Shown: one piece after another, positions 1 through 4,949 of the stretch | Layout: the number at the start of each line of letters is the position of its first letter | Numbering within the stretch: the stretch's first letter is position 1 | Origin: Actinomycetota bacterium | GTDB taxonomy: Bacteria > Actinomycetota > Humimicrobiia > Humimicrobiales > Humimicrobiaceae | Reading direction: 5' to 3' | DNA: 5,068 nucleotides | NCBI GenBank assembly: GCA_016870675.1 | Contig: VGAU01000147.1 | Location: forward strand, 1 to 5,068 | Position numbers and translations under genes: made by a program | The notes under the pieces: generated by a model | Database searches by the model: none | The model's input: only the letters and a program-made list of their open reading frames with translations | What the model was told of the DNA's origin: nothing

Positions 1-31
1 GAAAAGAGATATAGAAAAAAAATTATATGAT
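1..31. repeat. Terminal direct repeat, left copy (31 bp)
   Basis: Bases 1-31 are identical to 5038-5068, the last 31 bases of the window. The repeat lies inside coding sequence, and both copies are read in the same frame as the start of a DUF4143-type ATPase. An exact match of the two extreme ends is what a circular molecule gives when it is written out linearly with an assembly overlap. It could also be a true duplicated gene start or an assembly loop on a repeat. Confidence 0.9.
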
Positions 32-208
32 TGGAAAAACTCTGCCAGGAGAAAACCTTTAATACTGCAAGGTGCAAGGCAGGTAGGTAAAACATATACC
101 TTAAAAGAATTTATTACTACCATGTTTTCAACAATGAAAAAATCAAGAGAGATATCCTTTAACAATTTAAAGTTCTCTATATCAGAGGCTCCCATGAGGA
201 GACAGTAA
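1..208 (+). pseudogene. Truncated AAA/DUF4143 ATPase, N-terminal fragment
   Basis: The frame reads in from base 1 (the G of an ATG whose first two bases lie before the window, or at 5036-5037 if the ends join) and stops at TAA 206-208, giving about 69 residues. Residues 2-37 match the N-terminus typical of this ATPase family: an amphipathic start, WKNSARRKPLIL, then Walker A GARQVGKT (about residues 25-32) and LKEF. After LKEF the family's next strands (the FNFE-type segment), Walker B, sensor and nuclease domain are all missing, and the remaining 30 or so residues look unrelated. This is therefore a broken gene, probably a deletion or recombination joint near base 111. No protein function is expected. 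It is the fourth ATPase of this family in the window. Confidence 0.75.
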
Positions 209-270
209 AGCTACGGATTGTACCAGTCATAGAATCCGGAATGGCAGAGATAAAATATAAAAAGGCTTGA
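115..270 (+). pseudogene. Unrecognised coding remnant with one internal stop
   Basis: From base 115 a second frame looks more protein-like than the one the ATPase fragment continues in. It reads YYHVFNNEKIKRDIL, hits TAA at 160-162, then runs 35 codons (FKVLYIRGSHEETVK ... AEIKYKKA) to TGA 268-270. I do not recognise the second part. The first part faintly resembles the YHVxNRG..KRxIF opening of Y1 (IS200/REP-associated) transposases, but the catalytic HUH motif and tyrosine are not present. It has no good start codon or ribosome-binding site of its own. I read it as debris joined to the ATPase fragment. Confidence 0.3.
239..268 (+). repeat. Dispersed repeat R, copy 1 (about 28-30 bp)
   Basis: The stretch GAATGGCAG(AG)ATAAAATATAAAAAGGCTT recurs at 2955-2982 with a 2-base deletion and one substitution, in the same orientation. 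In both copies one frame ends in IKYKKA followed by a stop, so the repeat may be the 3' end of the same decayed coding sequence. Copy 1 lies just upstream of the promoter of the first intact ATPase gene. Confidence 0.6.
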
Positions 271-280
271 TAAATAGGAT

Positions 281-308
281 TTGACAAAAAAATAAATCAT
301 CTTATAAT
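281..308 (+). promoter_or_regulatory. Consensus sigma-70 promoter of ATPase 1
   Basis: TTGACA at 281-286 and TATAAT at 303-308 are both perfect consensus and are separated by 16 bp. The start of transcription is expected near 315, giving a leader of about 65 nt before the ATG at 380. That leader contains the palindromic repeats described separately. Confidence 0.8.
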
Positions 309-325
309 AACAATAAAATATATAT

Positions 326-365
326 TTGTGCAGCATATTGCACAATAAAGATATATTTTGTGCAA
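326..365 (+). promoter_or_regulatory. Three half-site palindromic leader of ATPase 1
   Basis: Half-site A, TTGTGCA (326-332), is followed after GCATAT by its perfect inverted copy B, TGCACAA (339-345). A third copy C, TTGTGCA (358-364), repeats A directly 32 bp downstream, in the wider context ATATATTTGTGCA / ATATATTTTGTGCA. As DNA this looks like an operator just downstream of the transcription start. As RNA, B can pair with A (7 bp, loop 6) or with C (TTGCACAA/TTGTGCAA, 8 bp, loop 12), but not both. The B:C stem ends three bases before the Shine-Dalgarno sequence, so translational control is also possible. The repeat is seen; the role is inferred. Confidence 0.65.
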
Positions 366-367
366 TA

Positions 368-374
368 AGAAGGA
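368..374 (+). promoter_or_regulatory. Ribosome-binding site that sets the ATPase 1 start
   Basis: AGAAGGA sits 5 bases before ATG 380-382. No such site precedes the in-frame TTG at 326, which also lies within the palindrome. The ATG at 380 is therefore the chosen start. Confidence 0.8.
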
Positions 375-379
375 ATTAT

Positions 380-1648
380 ATGGAAAAGCAATTTATAAAA
401 CAAATCCTTTTAGACCAGAGGGAAGAAATTAAAAAGATCTTTAATATAAAAATAATTGAGCGGGAAATTGAAGAAAAACTAAGAGAATCTCTTAAAGATA
501 ATTTAATTAAAGTAATTATTGGAGTAAGAAGATGTGGAAAATCTGTTCTTTCACACCACCTTTTAAAAGACAAAAATTATGGTTATATAAATTTTGATGA
601 CGAAAGATTAATCTCAGTAAAAGCAGAGGATTTAAATGACTTTCTGGAATCCTTAAAAGAAATCAACCCTGATTTTAATTATTTACTTCTGGATGAAATT
701 CAAAATGTCACAGGTTGGGAATTATTTGTTAACCGACTGAAAAGAATGGGCTACAATCTTATTATTACAGGCAGCAACTCCAAACTATTAAGTAAGGAAT
801 TATCCACTTACCTGACAGGAAGACATTTTACAATTGAGCTTTATCCTTTTTCTTTTCAGGAGTTTTTAAAATATAAAAATTTTAAATATATTGAAAATGA
901 CTTATATATTACTGAAAAAAGAGCACAAATAAAAAGGCTTTTTAGTGAATATCTAAAATTTGGAGGTTTTCCCGAACTTTTTAAAATCGAACTCAAAGAA
1001 CAATACTTGAGGGATCTCTATGATAAAATTGTTACCAGGGATGTTGTTTCGCGTTATAAAATTAAATATTTCAAAGTTCTTAAAGAAATATCTCTTTATT
1101 TAATTTCACATTTTGGTTCAAGAATTACTTATAATAAACTAAAAAATATTTTTGAAATAAATAGTGTGCACACGATAAAAAATTATATCAGTTATCTTGA
1201 GGAAGCATATTTAATTTTTCAGCTTTTTCCTTTTTCCTTCAAGTTAAAAAATCAATTAAGAGGTGTTAAGAAAGTTTATACAGTTGATGCCGGCTTAATA
1301 AACTCAATTTCTTTTCAATTTTCACAAAATTTAGGAAAGCTTATGGAAAATATCGTTTTCCTTCAGCTTAAAAGGAAAGGTAATGAATTTTATTTTTATA
1401 ATGAGCCTGCTGACGGTGAAGTAGATTTTGTCATTAGAGAAGGTTTAAAGATTAAAGAACTTATCCAGGTTTGTCATAATCTTGATGATTTAGAAACCAG
1501 GGAAAGAGAAATCAGACCTTTGATAAGGGGAAGCAATCAGTTAGAGTGCAGTAATCTAATTATAATTACCTATGATCAAGAAAAAGAGGAAATAATTAAA
1601 GAAAAGAAGATTAAGTTTATCCCCCTCTGGAAATGGCTGCTTTTATAA
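380..1648 (+). CDS. AAA/DUF4143-type ATPase 1 (AAA_14, COG1373-like), 422 aa
   Basis: A complete predicted P-loop ATPase, probably cytosolic, with no signal peptide or membrane segment. After a charged helical N-terminus (1-40) come Walker A GVRRCGKS (48-55), Walker B YLLLDEIQ (101-108, D105/E106), sensor-1-like ITGSNS (129-134) and LTGR (145-148, candidate arginine finger). Next are the family signatures YPFSFQEFL (155-163) and EYLKFGGFPEL (190-200), an HTH-like region (about 247-280) and KVYTVDAGL (298-306). The C-terminal PD-(D/E)XK-like domain shows E323 and GEVDF (346-350), but the usual ExK is replaced by LIQVCHN (361-367), so nuclease activity is doubtful or altered. Length is normal for the family, whose cellular role is not established. 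It has its own consensus promoter and palindromic leader. It converges on the next gene with a 36-bp gap. Confidence 0.9.
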   Translation: MEKQFIKQILLDQREEIKKIFNIKIIEREIEEKLRESLKDNLIKVIIGVRRCGKSVLSHHLLKDKNYGYINFDDERLISVKAEDLNDFLESLKEINPDFNYLLLDEIQNVTGWELFVNRLKRMGYNLIITGSNSKLLSKELSTYLTGRHFTIELYPFSFQEFLKYKNFKYIENDLYITEKRAQIKRLFSEYLKFGGFPELFKIELKEQYLRDLYDKIVTRDVVSRYKIKYFKVLKEISLYLISHFGSRITYNKLKNIFEINSVHTIKNYISYLEEAYLIFQLFPFSFKLKNQLRGVKKVYTVDAGLINSISFQFSQNLGKLMENIVFLQLKRKGNEFYFYNEPADGEVDFVIREGLKIKELIQVCHNLDDLETREREIRPLIRGSNQLECSNLIIITYDQEKEEIIKEKKIKFIPLWKWLLL

Positions 1649-1684
1649 GGAAGCTTAAAGCAATTGCAAGATGAGTAAAATGTG

Positions 1685-2878
1685 CTACCAATTTTGATAT
1701 TGCTCTAAAAAAGAATACCAGGGCATATAAGTAACAGAGCCAAAATATTTCCCAGCCTCAGCACCTGAATATAATAAAAGACCGCCAGCCTTATATCCAA
1801 TATGTACCTGGTACTCCTTTTCTTTTTCAATAAGATTTTTTATTTTTTCAACCATGATAGGACGAGCTGTTTGGTTATATTTAATTTCTGCAAAAAGGAT
1901 TTGCTGATTTTTGCGATCTTCTAAAATAAGATCTGCTTCTTGTCCTGAACTACTTCTAAAATAAAATAATTTATGATCCTTTTTTAGATGCTGGATAGCT
2001 TTATAGATTTCTGCAATTAAATAATTTTCAAATATTGGTCCGCAGAGAGGTCCTTTTTCTAACATTTCCAGTGTTCTTATTCCTGTTAAATAGCATACAA
2101 GTCCAGTATCCCAGAAATAAACTTTTGGGCGCTTTACAATTCTTTTACCCAGATTATGAAAGTACGGTTCAATAGAAAATACAATATAACTTGCTTCTAA
2201 AATAGAAAACCATGACTGAATAGTTTTATAATTTACACCCAGATCGTTAGCAAAGCTGGTGGCATTAAACTCCTGGCCTGTTTTTGCTGCCAGTAAATTG
2301 ATAAATTTTTGGAAATCTTTCAGGTTTTCAATATTACTAAGAGCTCTGACATCACGTTCAATATAATTTTGGATATAGCTTTCAAACCATTCGTAAGCAC
2401 CATCGTATCCTCTAATAACCAATTCCGGATAGCTGCCGTAGAGTATTTGTTTAGACCTCTGTTCTCTTGGAATCTCTAAATACTGAAAAGGAAGAAGAGA
2501 CATATTTCCGGTGCGTCCAGCCAGGGTTTCTGTAATTTCTCTGATCATGTGAAACTGACTTGAACTGGTTAAGATAAATTTTCCGTAATTTTGACGATCT
2601 TTATCAATCAATAATTTTATATAATTAAATAACTGTGGAACACGCTGTACCTCATCAAAAATAACCTTATTATTATATTTCTCGAAAAAGCTCTGCGGAT
2701 CACTTAAAAAATCTTCTACATTTTGGAGTCTATCAAAAGTAATATAACGAAATTTATTTTTGAGATACTCTTTTAGCATAGTTGATTTCCCGGACTGGCG
2801 GGGACCTGTAATAGTAATTGCCGGAAATAACGTTAAATATCGATCTAGTGTTTTTTCTGACTGACGAGGTAAGTACAT
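1685..2878 (-). CDS. AAA/DUF4143-type ATPase 2 (AAA_14, COG1373-like), 397 aa
   Basis: A complete ATPase of the most typical bacterial subtype. It opens MYLPRQSEKTLDRYL, then Walker A GPRQSGKST (25-33), FDR (48-50), Walker B KVIFDEVQ (71-78, D75/E76), sensor-1-like LTSSSQF (103-109) and LAGRTG (119-124, R122 a candidate arginine finger). The second half holds the DUF4143 signature NYIERDVRAL (171-180), an HTH-like region (about 204-232), VYFWDTGL (253-260) and a PD-(D/E)XK-like core: E284, D316 in GQEADLIL, and E331/K333 in FAEIKY. All expected nuclease residues are present, so this copy could be catalytically active. The ATG at 2878 has no Shine-Dalgarno sequence but lies exactly where transcription should start (see the promoter). 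No partner gene is adjacent. The target is unknown. Confidence 0.92.
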   Translation of the reverse strand: MYLPRQSEKTLDRYLTLFPAITITGPRQSGKSTMLKEYLKNKFRYITFDRLQNVEDFLSDPQSFFEKYNNKVIFDEVQRVPQLFNYIKLLIDKDRQNYGKFILTSSSQFHMIREITETLAGRTGNMSLLPFQYLEIPREQRSKQILYGSYPELVIRGYDGAYEWFESYIQNYIERDVRALSNIENLKDFQKFINLLAAKTGQEFNATSFANDLGVNYKTIQSWFSILEASYIVFSIEPYFHNLGKRIVKRPKVYFWDTGLVCYLTGIRTLEMLEKGPLCGPIFENYLIAEIYKAIQHLKKDHKLFYFRSSSGQEADLILEDRKNQQILFAEIKYNQTARPIMVEKIKNLIEKEKEYQVHIGYKAGGLLLYSGAEAGKYFGSVTYMPWYSFLEQYQNW

Positions 2879-2884
2879 AACGTG

Positions 2885-2912
2885 ATAATATCATACAATT
2901 TAGTATTGTCAA
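2885..2912 (-). promoter_or_regulatory. Leaderless-type promoter of ATPase 2
   Basis: On the minus strand, TTGACA (2912-2907) is followed after 16 bp by TATTAT (2890-2885), preceded by TGA as an extended -10. Only CACGTT lies between the -10 box and the ATG, so the predicted +1 (seven bases past the -10) is the A of the start codon at 2878. There is no ribosome-binding site. Together these predict a leaderless mRNA. A small perfect palindrome, TGATA-A-TATCA (2883-2893), covers the -10 box. Confidence 0.75.
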
Positions 2913-2922
2913 TACTAAATTG
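2896..2922. promoter_or_regulatory. Perfect 13-1-13 palindrome, probable operator of ATPase 2
   Basis: CAATTTAGTATTG (2896-2908), one T, then CAATACTAAATTG (2910-2922) form a perfect inverted repeat of 27 bp. It covers the -35 box and most of the spacer of the ATPase 2 promoter, so a bound protein would block RNA polymerase. Its sequence is unrelated to the palindromes at the other two ATPase promoters. Because the transcript begins at about 2878, it cannot act as an RNA hairpin for this gene and is best read as a DNA site. Confidence 0.8.
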
Positions 2923-2929
2923 ACAGAAT

Positions 2930-2963
2930 CTGCAATTCAGACATTCTTATTTCTGAATGGCAG
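2930..2963. repeat. Imperfect inverted repeat with 12-bp arms
   Basis: CTGCAATTCAGA (2930-2941) and TCTGAATGGCAG (2952-2963) are complementary with one G-T exception and enclose a 10-base spacer. The right arm runs into repeat R copy 2. No T-run follows on either strand, so it is not a convincing terminator. It may be a second regulatory site or the end of a decayed element. Confidence 0.5.
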
Positions 2964-2982
2964 ATAAAATATAAAAAAGCTT
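2955..2982 (+). repeat. Dispersed repeat R, copy 2
   Basis: GAATGGCAGATAAAATATAAAAAAGCTT matches 239-268 in the same orientation, apart from a 2-base deletion and one substitution. A frame through it ends SEWQIKYKKA and a stop at 2982-2984, comparable to the AEIKYKKA ending of copy 1. The flanks beyond it do not match. The whole stretch from 2879 to 3371 has no intact gene and holds this repeat, a toxin-gene remnant and stem-loops. Confidence 0.55.
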
Positions 2983-3064
2983 AACTATTTGCCCAAAACA
3001 GTGCATATTCCTAATTGGTAATACTAATTTGGAGGGTACTTGACTTAAGCAGATACTAACTTTT

Positions 3065-3214
3065 TTAGAGAAACTTACTGACTATTTGTTGAGCAAATTT
3101 ACGGAGATCACCTAAATCTTTTTTATCAACAGTAAAAATCTGAGATATATTAACTACTGTGTATTCGCCGTATCCGGATCCCAGTATTGATTTATATAAT
3201 AGTAGCCAGAAAAC
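3065..3214 (-). pseudogene. MazF/PemK-like toxin remnant, C-terminal part
   Basis: Reading the minus strand from an in-frame stop at 3217-3215, 49 codons stay open to TAA 3067-3065. The core YTVVNISQIFTVDKKDLG matches the conserved C-terminal pattern SVVNVSQIxTVDKxxL of MazF/PemK mRNA interferases of type II toxin-antitoxin systems. The N-terminal barrel strands that carry the catalytic arginine are missing. There is no start codon, ribosome-binding site or adjacent antitoxin gene, so I take it as a dead fragment. The homology could begin anywhere up to about 3190, and the first dozen residues (VFWLLLYKSILG) are not clearly family-like. The assignment rests on one motif. Confidence 0.5.
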
Positions 3215-3236
3215 TCAACAGTCTTTAGCCTTTGAG
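3214..3236. repeat. Stem-loop H1 with TCTTTAG loop
   Basis: CTCAACAG (3214-3221), loop TCTTTAG, CCTTTGAG (3229-3236): six of eight positions pair. The core GTCTTTAGCCT (3221-3231) recurs exactly in stem-loop H2 at 3352-3362 in the same orientation. H1 begins where the open frame of the MazF-like remnant breaks. Confidence 0.45.
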
Positions 3237-3314
3237 ATGAATGGCTAATGTAGTATAATAATATTGTCTGGTTTTGGAATGCAATCGGACATTAAACAAA
3301 AATGCGGTGAGGCG

Positions 3315-3327
3315 TTGACATTGTCAA
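3315..3327. repeat. Short perfect palindrome TTGACA-T-TGTCAA
   Basis: A 6-1-6 inverted repeat lies between the two stem-loops. TTGACA reads on both strands, but neither strand has a good -10 box 16-18 bp further on, so a promoter is not supported. No gene is recognised in 3237-3344 on either strand. Confidence 0.4.
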
Positions 3328-3344
3328 GTCTATGAAACGCAAAG

Positions 3345-3367
3345 CTATCAGGTCTTTAGCCTGATAG
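3345..3367 (-). terminator. Stem-loop H2, possible terminator of ATPase 3
   Basis: CTATCAGG (3345-3352), loop TCTTTAG, CCTGATAG (3360-3367) form a perfect 8-bp stem ending 4 bases past the stop codon of the minus-strand ATPase gene. In the transcript the stem is followed by CTTTGCGTTT rather than a clean U-run, so termination would be weak. It shares its loop with H1 at 3214-3236, so it may instead be one of a pair of element-related hairpins. Confidence 0.4.
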
Positions 3368-3371
3368 TAGT

Positions 3372-4658
3372 TCACAAGATCAAACCTGTCTTATCCCTGA
3401 TAGTCCAATACTTCCAATAAGGTATTGCCTCAATTGAATAATCACTGCTTTTATAGGTGTATTCTGTATTCTTTGTAATAATATAACCTTTTTGCAATTT
3501 AAATTTTTTAAGAAATTTGAAAATTGGTATCAAATCTTCTTTGCCAATTACATTTCTTATTTTTATTTCCAGAGGTATCGGATTATCTGTGCCCTTTAAT
3601 ATTATATCAACTTCTTCTTTTTGTGGGCTCCGATAAAAATATTTAGCTTTAAAGAAATCAATAAAATACTGCTCAACAATAAGAGAAAAATCACTAACTC
3701 CGTTAGTTGCATAATTAAAAGCCGAATTTGTAAGATATGCTCTTTTCATCTTTTTTTCAGTAGTTAAATAGTTGGAAGAATAATTAAATACTTTTCTTAC
3801 AAGCATTGAATATTCAAGGTAAGATACGTAATCAGAAATAGTTCTTTGATCATATTTAAGATCTTGAGCTATATTTTTATAATCAAGATAAATTCCAGGT
3901 CTTGAAGCAATAATTTTTACTATTTTATATAAAAGGTCAGGATAATTTATTGAAAAGGTTGCCGGAAGATCCTTAAATATAAGTTGCTCAATTATGCCTT
4001 CCCTAAAATATCTTGCAAGTTTTATGTCTTCAATTTCCAGTGCTTCTATAAAACCTCCTGACTTTAAAAAATCTTCAAAACTTTTTATTAAGTTTACTTC
4101 AAAAGTTTTTTCCATTTCCTTATCTATCTTAATATTCTTAAACTCCAAATATTCCTCAAAATCTAAAGTATCTATTAAAAAATCAAAAAATCTGCCCACC
4201 AGACTTTCCCGTGTGTTTTTAACAAGATTTAAAGAAGCAGAGCCTGAAATAAAAATCTTTATATTAGCATAAATATCATAAAATACTTTAATCTTTGAAG
4301 ACCAGTCTTCTAATTTCTGGATTTCATCAAAAAATAAATAAATTTTCTGCTCCGATATGTTGTCTTTTAATATTTCCTTTTCATATGTGGAAATAATTTC
4401 TTCTATACTGCCAGCAACTTCATCAAATGAGTAATAGAGAATTTTAACAGGATTAATGTTTTTTTCTTTTATTAACCAATCAATAATCTGAAACATTAAG
4501 GTAGTTTTACCAACCCTTCTTAAGCCGGTAAACATCAATATCTGCCTTAAGTCCATATATTTTAATACTTCTTCGAATATTCGCCTTTTCCTGCCGGTTA
4601 GCTTCTTATCTACTCTTCCAGTTCTCCACCAGGGATTGAAATAATTTAAATTAATCAA
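3372..4658 (-). CDS. AAA/DUF4143-type ATPase 3, NPWW subtype, 428 aa
   Basis: A complete ATPase of the subtype that begins with an FNPWW motif (residues 7-11). Walker A is GLRRVGKTT (45-53), Walker B YLFFDEIQ (107-114, D111/E112), sensor-1-like ISGSAS (137-142) and LVGR (153-156). An HTH-like region lies at about 258-290 (KNIAQDLKYDQRTISDYV). The C-terminal PD-(D/E)XK-like core has E329, D351 in EEVDIIL, and E364/K366 in LEIKIR, so the nuclease residues look intact. The start is TTG at 4658-4656: the preceding codon is an in-frame TAA, and the next ATG (residue 35) would lose the NPWW segment. The gene has its own promoter overlapped by a palindrome. It is the nearest intact gene to the rfbB remnant, but the two are not an operon. 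The cellular target is unknown. Confidence 0.9.
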   Translation of the reverse strand: MINLNYFNPWWRTGRVDKKLTGRKRRIFEEVLKYMDLRQILMFTGLRRVGKTTLMFQIIDWLIKEKNINPVKILYYSFDEVAGSIEEIISTYEKEILKDNISEQKIYLFFDEIQKLEDWSSKIKVFYDIYANIKIFISGSASLNLVKNTRESLVGRFFDFLIDTLDFEEYLEFKNIKIDKEMEKTFEVNLIKSFEDFLKSGGFIEALEIEDIKLARYFREGIIEQLIFKDLPATFSINYPDLLYKIVKIIASRPGIYLDYKNIAQDLKYDQRTISDYVSYLEYSMLVRKVFNYSSNYLTTEKKMKRAYLTNSAFNYATNGVSDFSLIVEQYFIDFFKAKYFYRSPQKEEVDIILKGTDNPIPLEIKIRNVIGKEDLIPIFKFLKKFKLQKGYIITKNTEYTYKSSDYSIEAIPYWKYWTIRDKTGLIL

Positions 4659-4667
4659 TTACTCACC
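4656..4667 (-). promoter_or_regulatory. Ribosome-binding site and TTG start of ATPase 3
   Basis: Minus-strand GGTGAG (4667-4662), then TAA, then TTG (4658-4656). The frame cannot extend further because the TAA is in frame. The 3-base gap to TTG is unusually short. An ATT at the second codon would sit 6 bases away, but ATT starts are very rare. Either way translation initiation looks weak. Confidence 0.55.
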
Positions 4668-4715
4668 AATGTCATTATTATTATAAAATAATGACATTAT
4701 AATGTGATTATTATT
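4668..4715. promoter_or_regulatory. Perfect 12-7-12 palindrome plus third half-site, probable operator of ATPase 3
   Basis: AATGTCATTATT (4668-4679) and AATAATGACATT (4687-4698) are a perfect inverted repeat around ATTATAA. A third copy, AATGTGATTATTATT (4701-4715), repeats the first arm and its flank directly, 33 bp away and with one mismatch. The palindrome overlaps the -10 box and the transcription start, and the third half-site fills the promoter spacer. This inverted pair plus direct third copy at about three helical turns mirrors the ATPase 1 leader, although the sequences are unrelated. Confidence 0.75.
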
Positions 4716-4724
4716 ATTTTTCAA
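4696..4724 (-). promoter_or_regulatory. Sigma-70 promoter of ATPase 3
   Basis: On the minus strand, TTGAAA (4724-4719) and TATAAT (4701-4696) are separated by 17 bp. The predicted start of transcription is near 4689, giving a leader of about 31 nt that includes the left arm of the palindrome. Confidence 0.75.
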
Positions 4725-4775
4725 GGGTTTCTTTTTTAAGCAGTCTCCTTCAGTTTTTGTTCTTTATATACCAGC

Positions 4776-4946
4776 TTATTTACTTCTTTTCTTTAGTGGC
4801 CTCCACCAGTGTTCATTACCCATATACCAGCGTACCGTTTTTTCCAATGCCTCTTCAAAGTTATATCTGGTATTCCAGCCAAATTCATATATTTTAAGAC
4901 AATCCAGTATCTTTCTATAGATATTGGTTATGTATATGTGATTATA
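4776..4946 (-). pseudogene. rfbB: dTDP-glucose 4,6-dehydratase remnant, C-terminal tail
   Basis: The frame is open for 56 codons between a TGA (4949-4947) and the TAA at 4778-4776. Its last 46 or so residues read RKILDCLKIYEFGWNTRY, NFEEALEKTVRWY and NEHWWRPLKKRSK. These match the C-terminus of RfbB/RmlB-type dehydratases (LGWxPxxxFEEGLxxTVxWYxxNxxWWxPL). That enzyme makes dTDP-4-keto-6-deoxyglucose for rhamnose and other surface sugars. The Rossmann NAD-binding domain and catalytic YxxxK are absent and there is no start codon, so this is only the tail of a gene of normally about 330-350 residues. Similarity fades upstream of about 4916. It suggests the ATPase cluster sits on, or picked up DNA from, a surface-polysaccharide locus. 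Confidence 0.8.
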
Positions 4947-4949
4947 TCA

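Noticed and set aside
326..379. Upstream extension of ATPase 1 to an in-frame TTG at 326
   Set aside because: It adds 18 residues not typical of the family, overlaps the palindrome, and has no ribosome-binding site, whereas ATG 380 has AGAAGGA at ideal spacing.
376..573. Minus-strand open frame opposite the start of ATPase 1
   Set aside because: It lies wholly antisense to a clear ATPase gene and its translation resembles no family.
1649..1684. Terminator between the convergent ATPases 1 and 2
   Set aside because: Only GCAATTGC (1660-1667) and a weak GCTTT/AAAGC pairing are present, with no T-run on either strand.
1685..2878. ATPases as transposition helpers (IstB/TniB-like)
   Set aside because: The DUF4143 and PD-(D/E)XK-like C-terminal domains are absent from IstB/TniB proteins, and no transposase gene accompanies them.
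3010..3032. Degenerate palindrome CCTAATTGG...CTAATTTGG resembling the ATPase 2 operator
   Set aside because: It shares AATACTAA with the operator, but only about 18 of 23 positions are symmetric and no promoter or gene start is associated; chance is likely in this base composition.
3994..4272. Plus-strand open frame opposite ATPase 3
   Set aside because: Antisense shadow of a motif-rich gene; low-complexity Ser/Lys translation.
4702..4945. Ten-base direct repeat ATGTGATTAT at 4702 and 4936
   Set aside because: Too short and AT-rich to carry weight without a genome-wide count.
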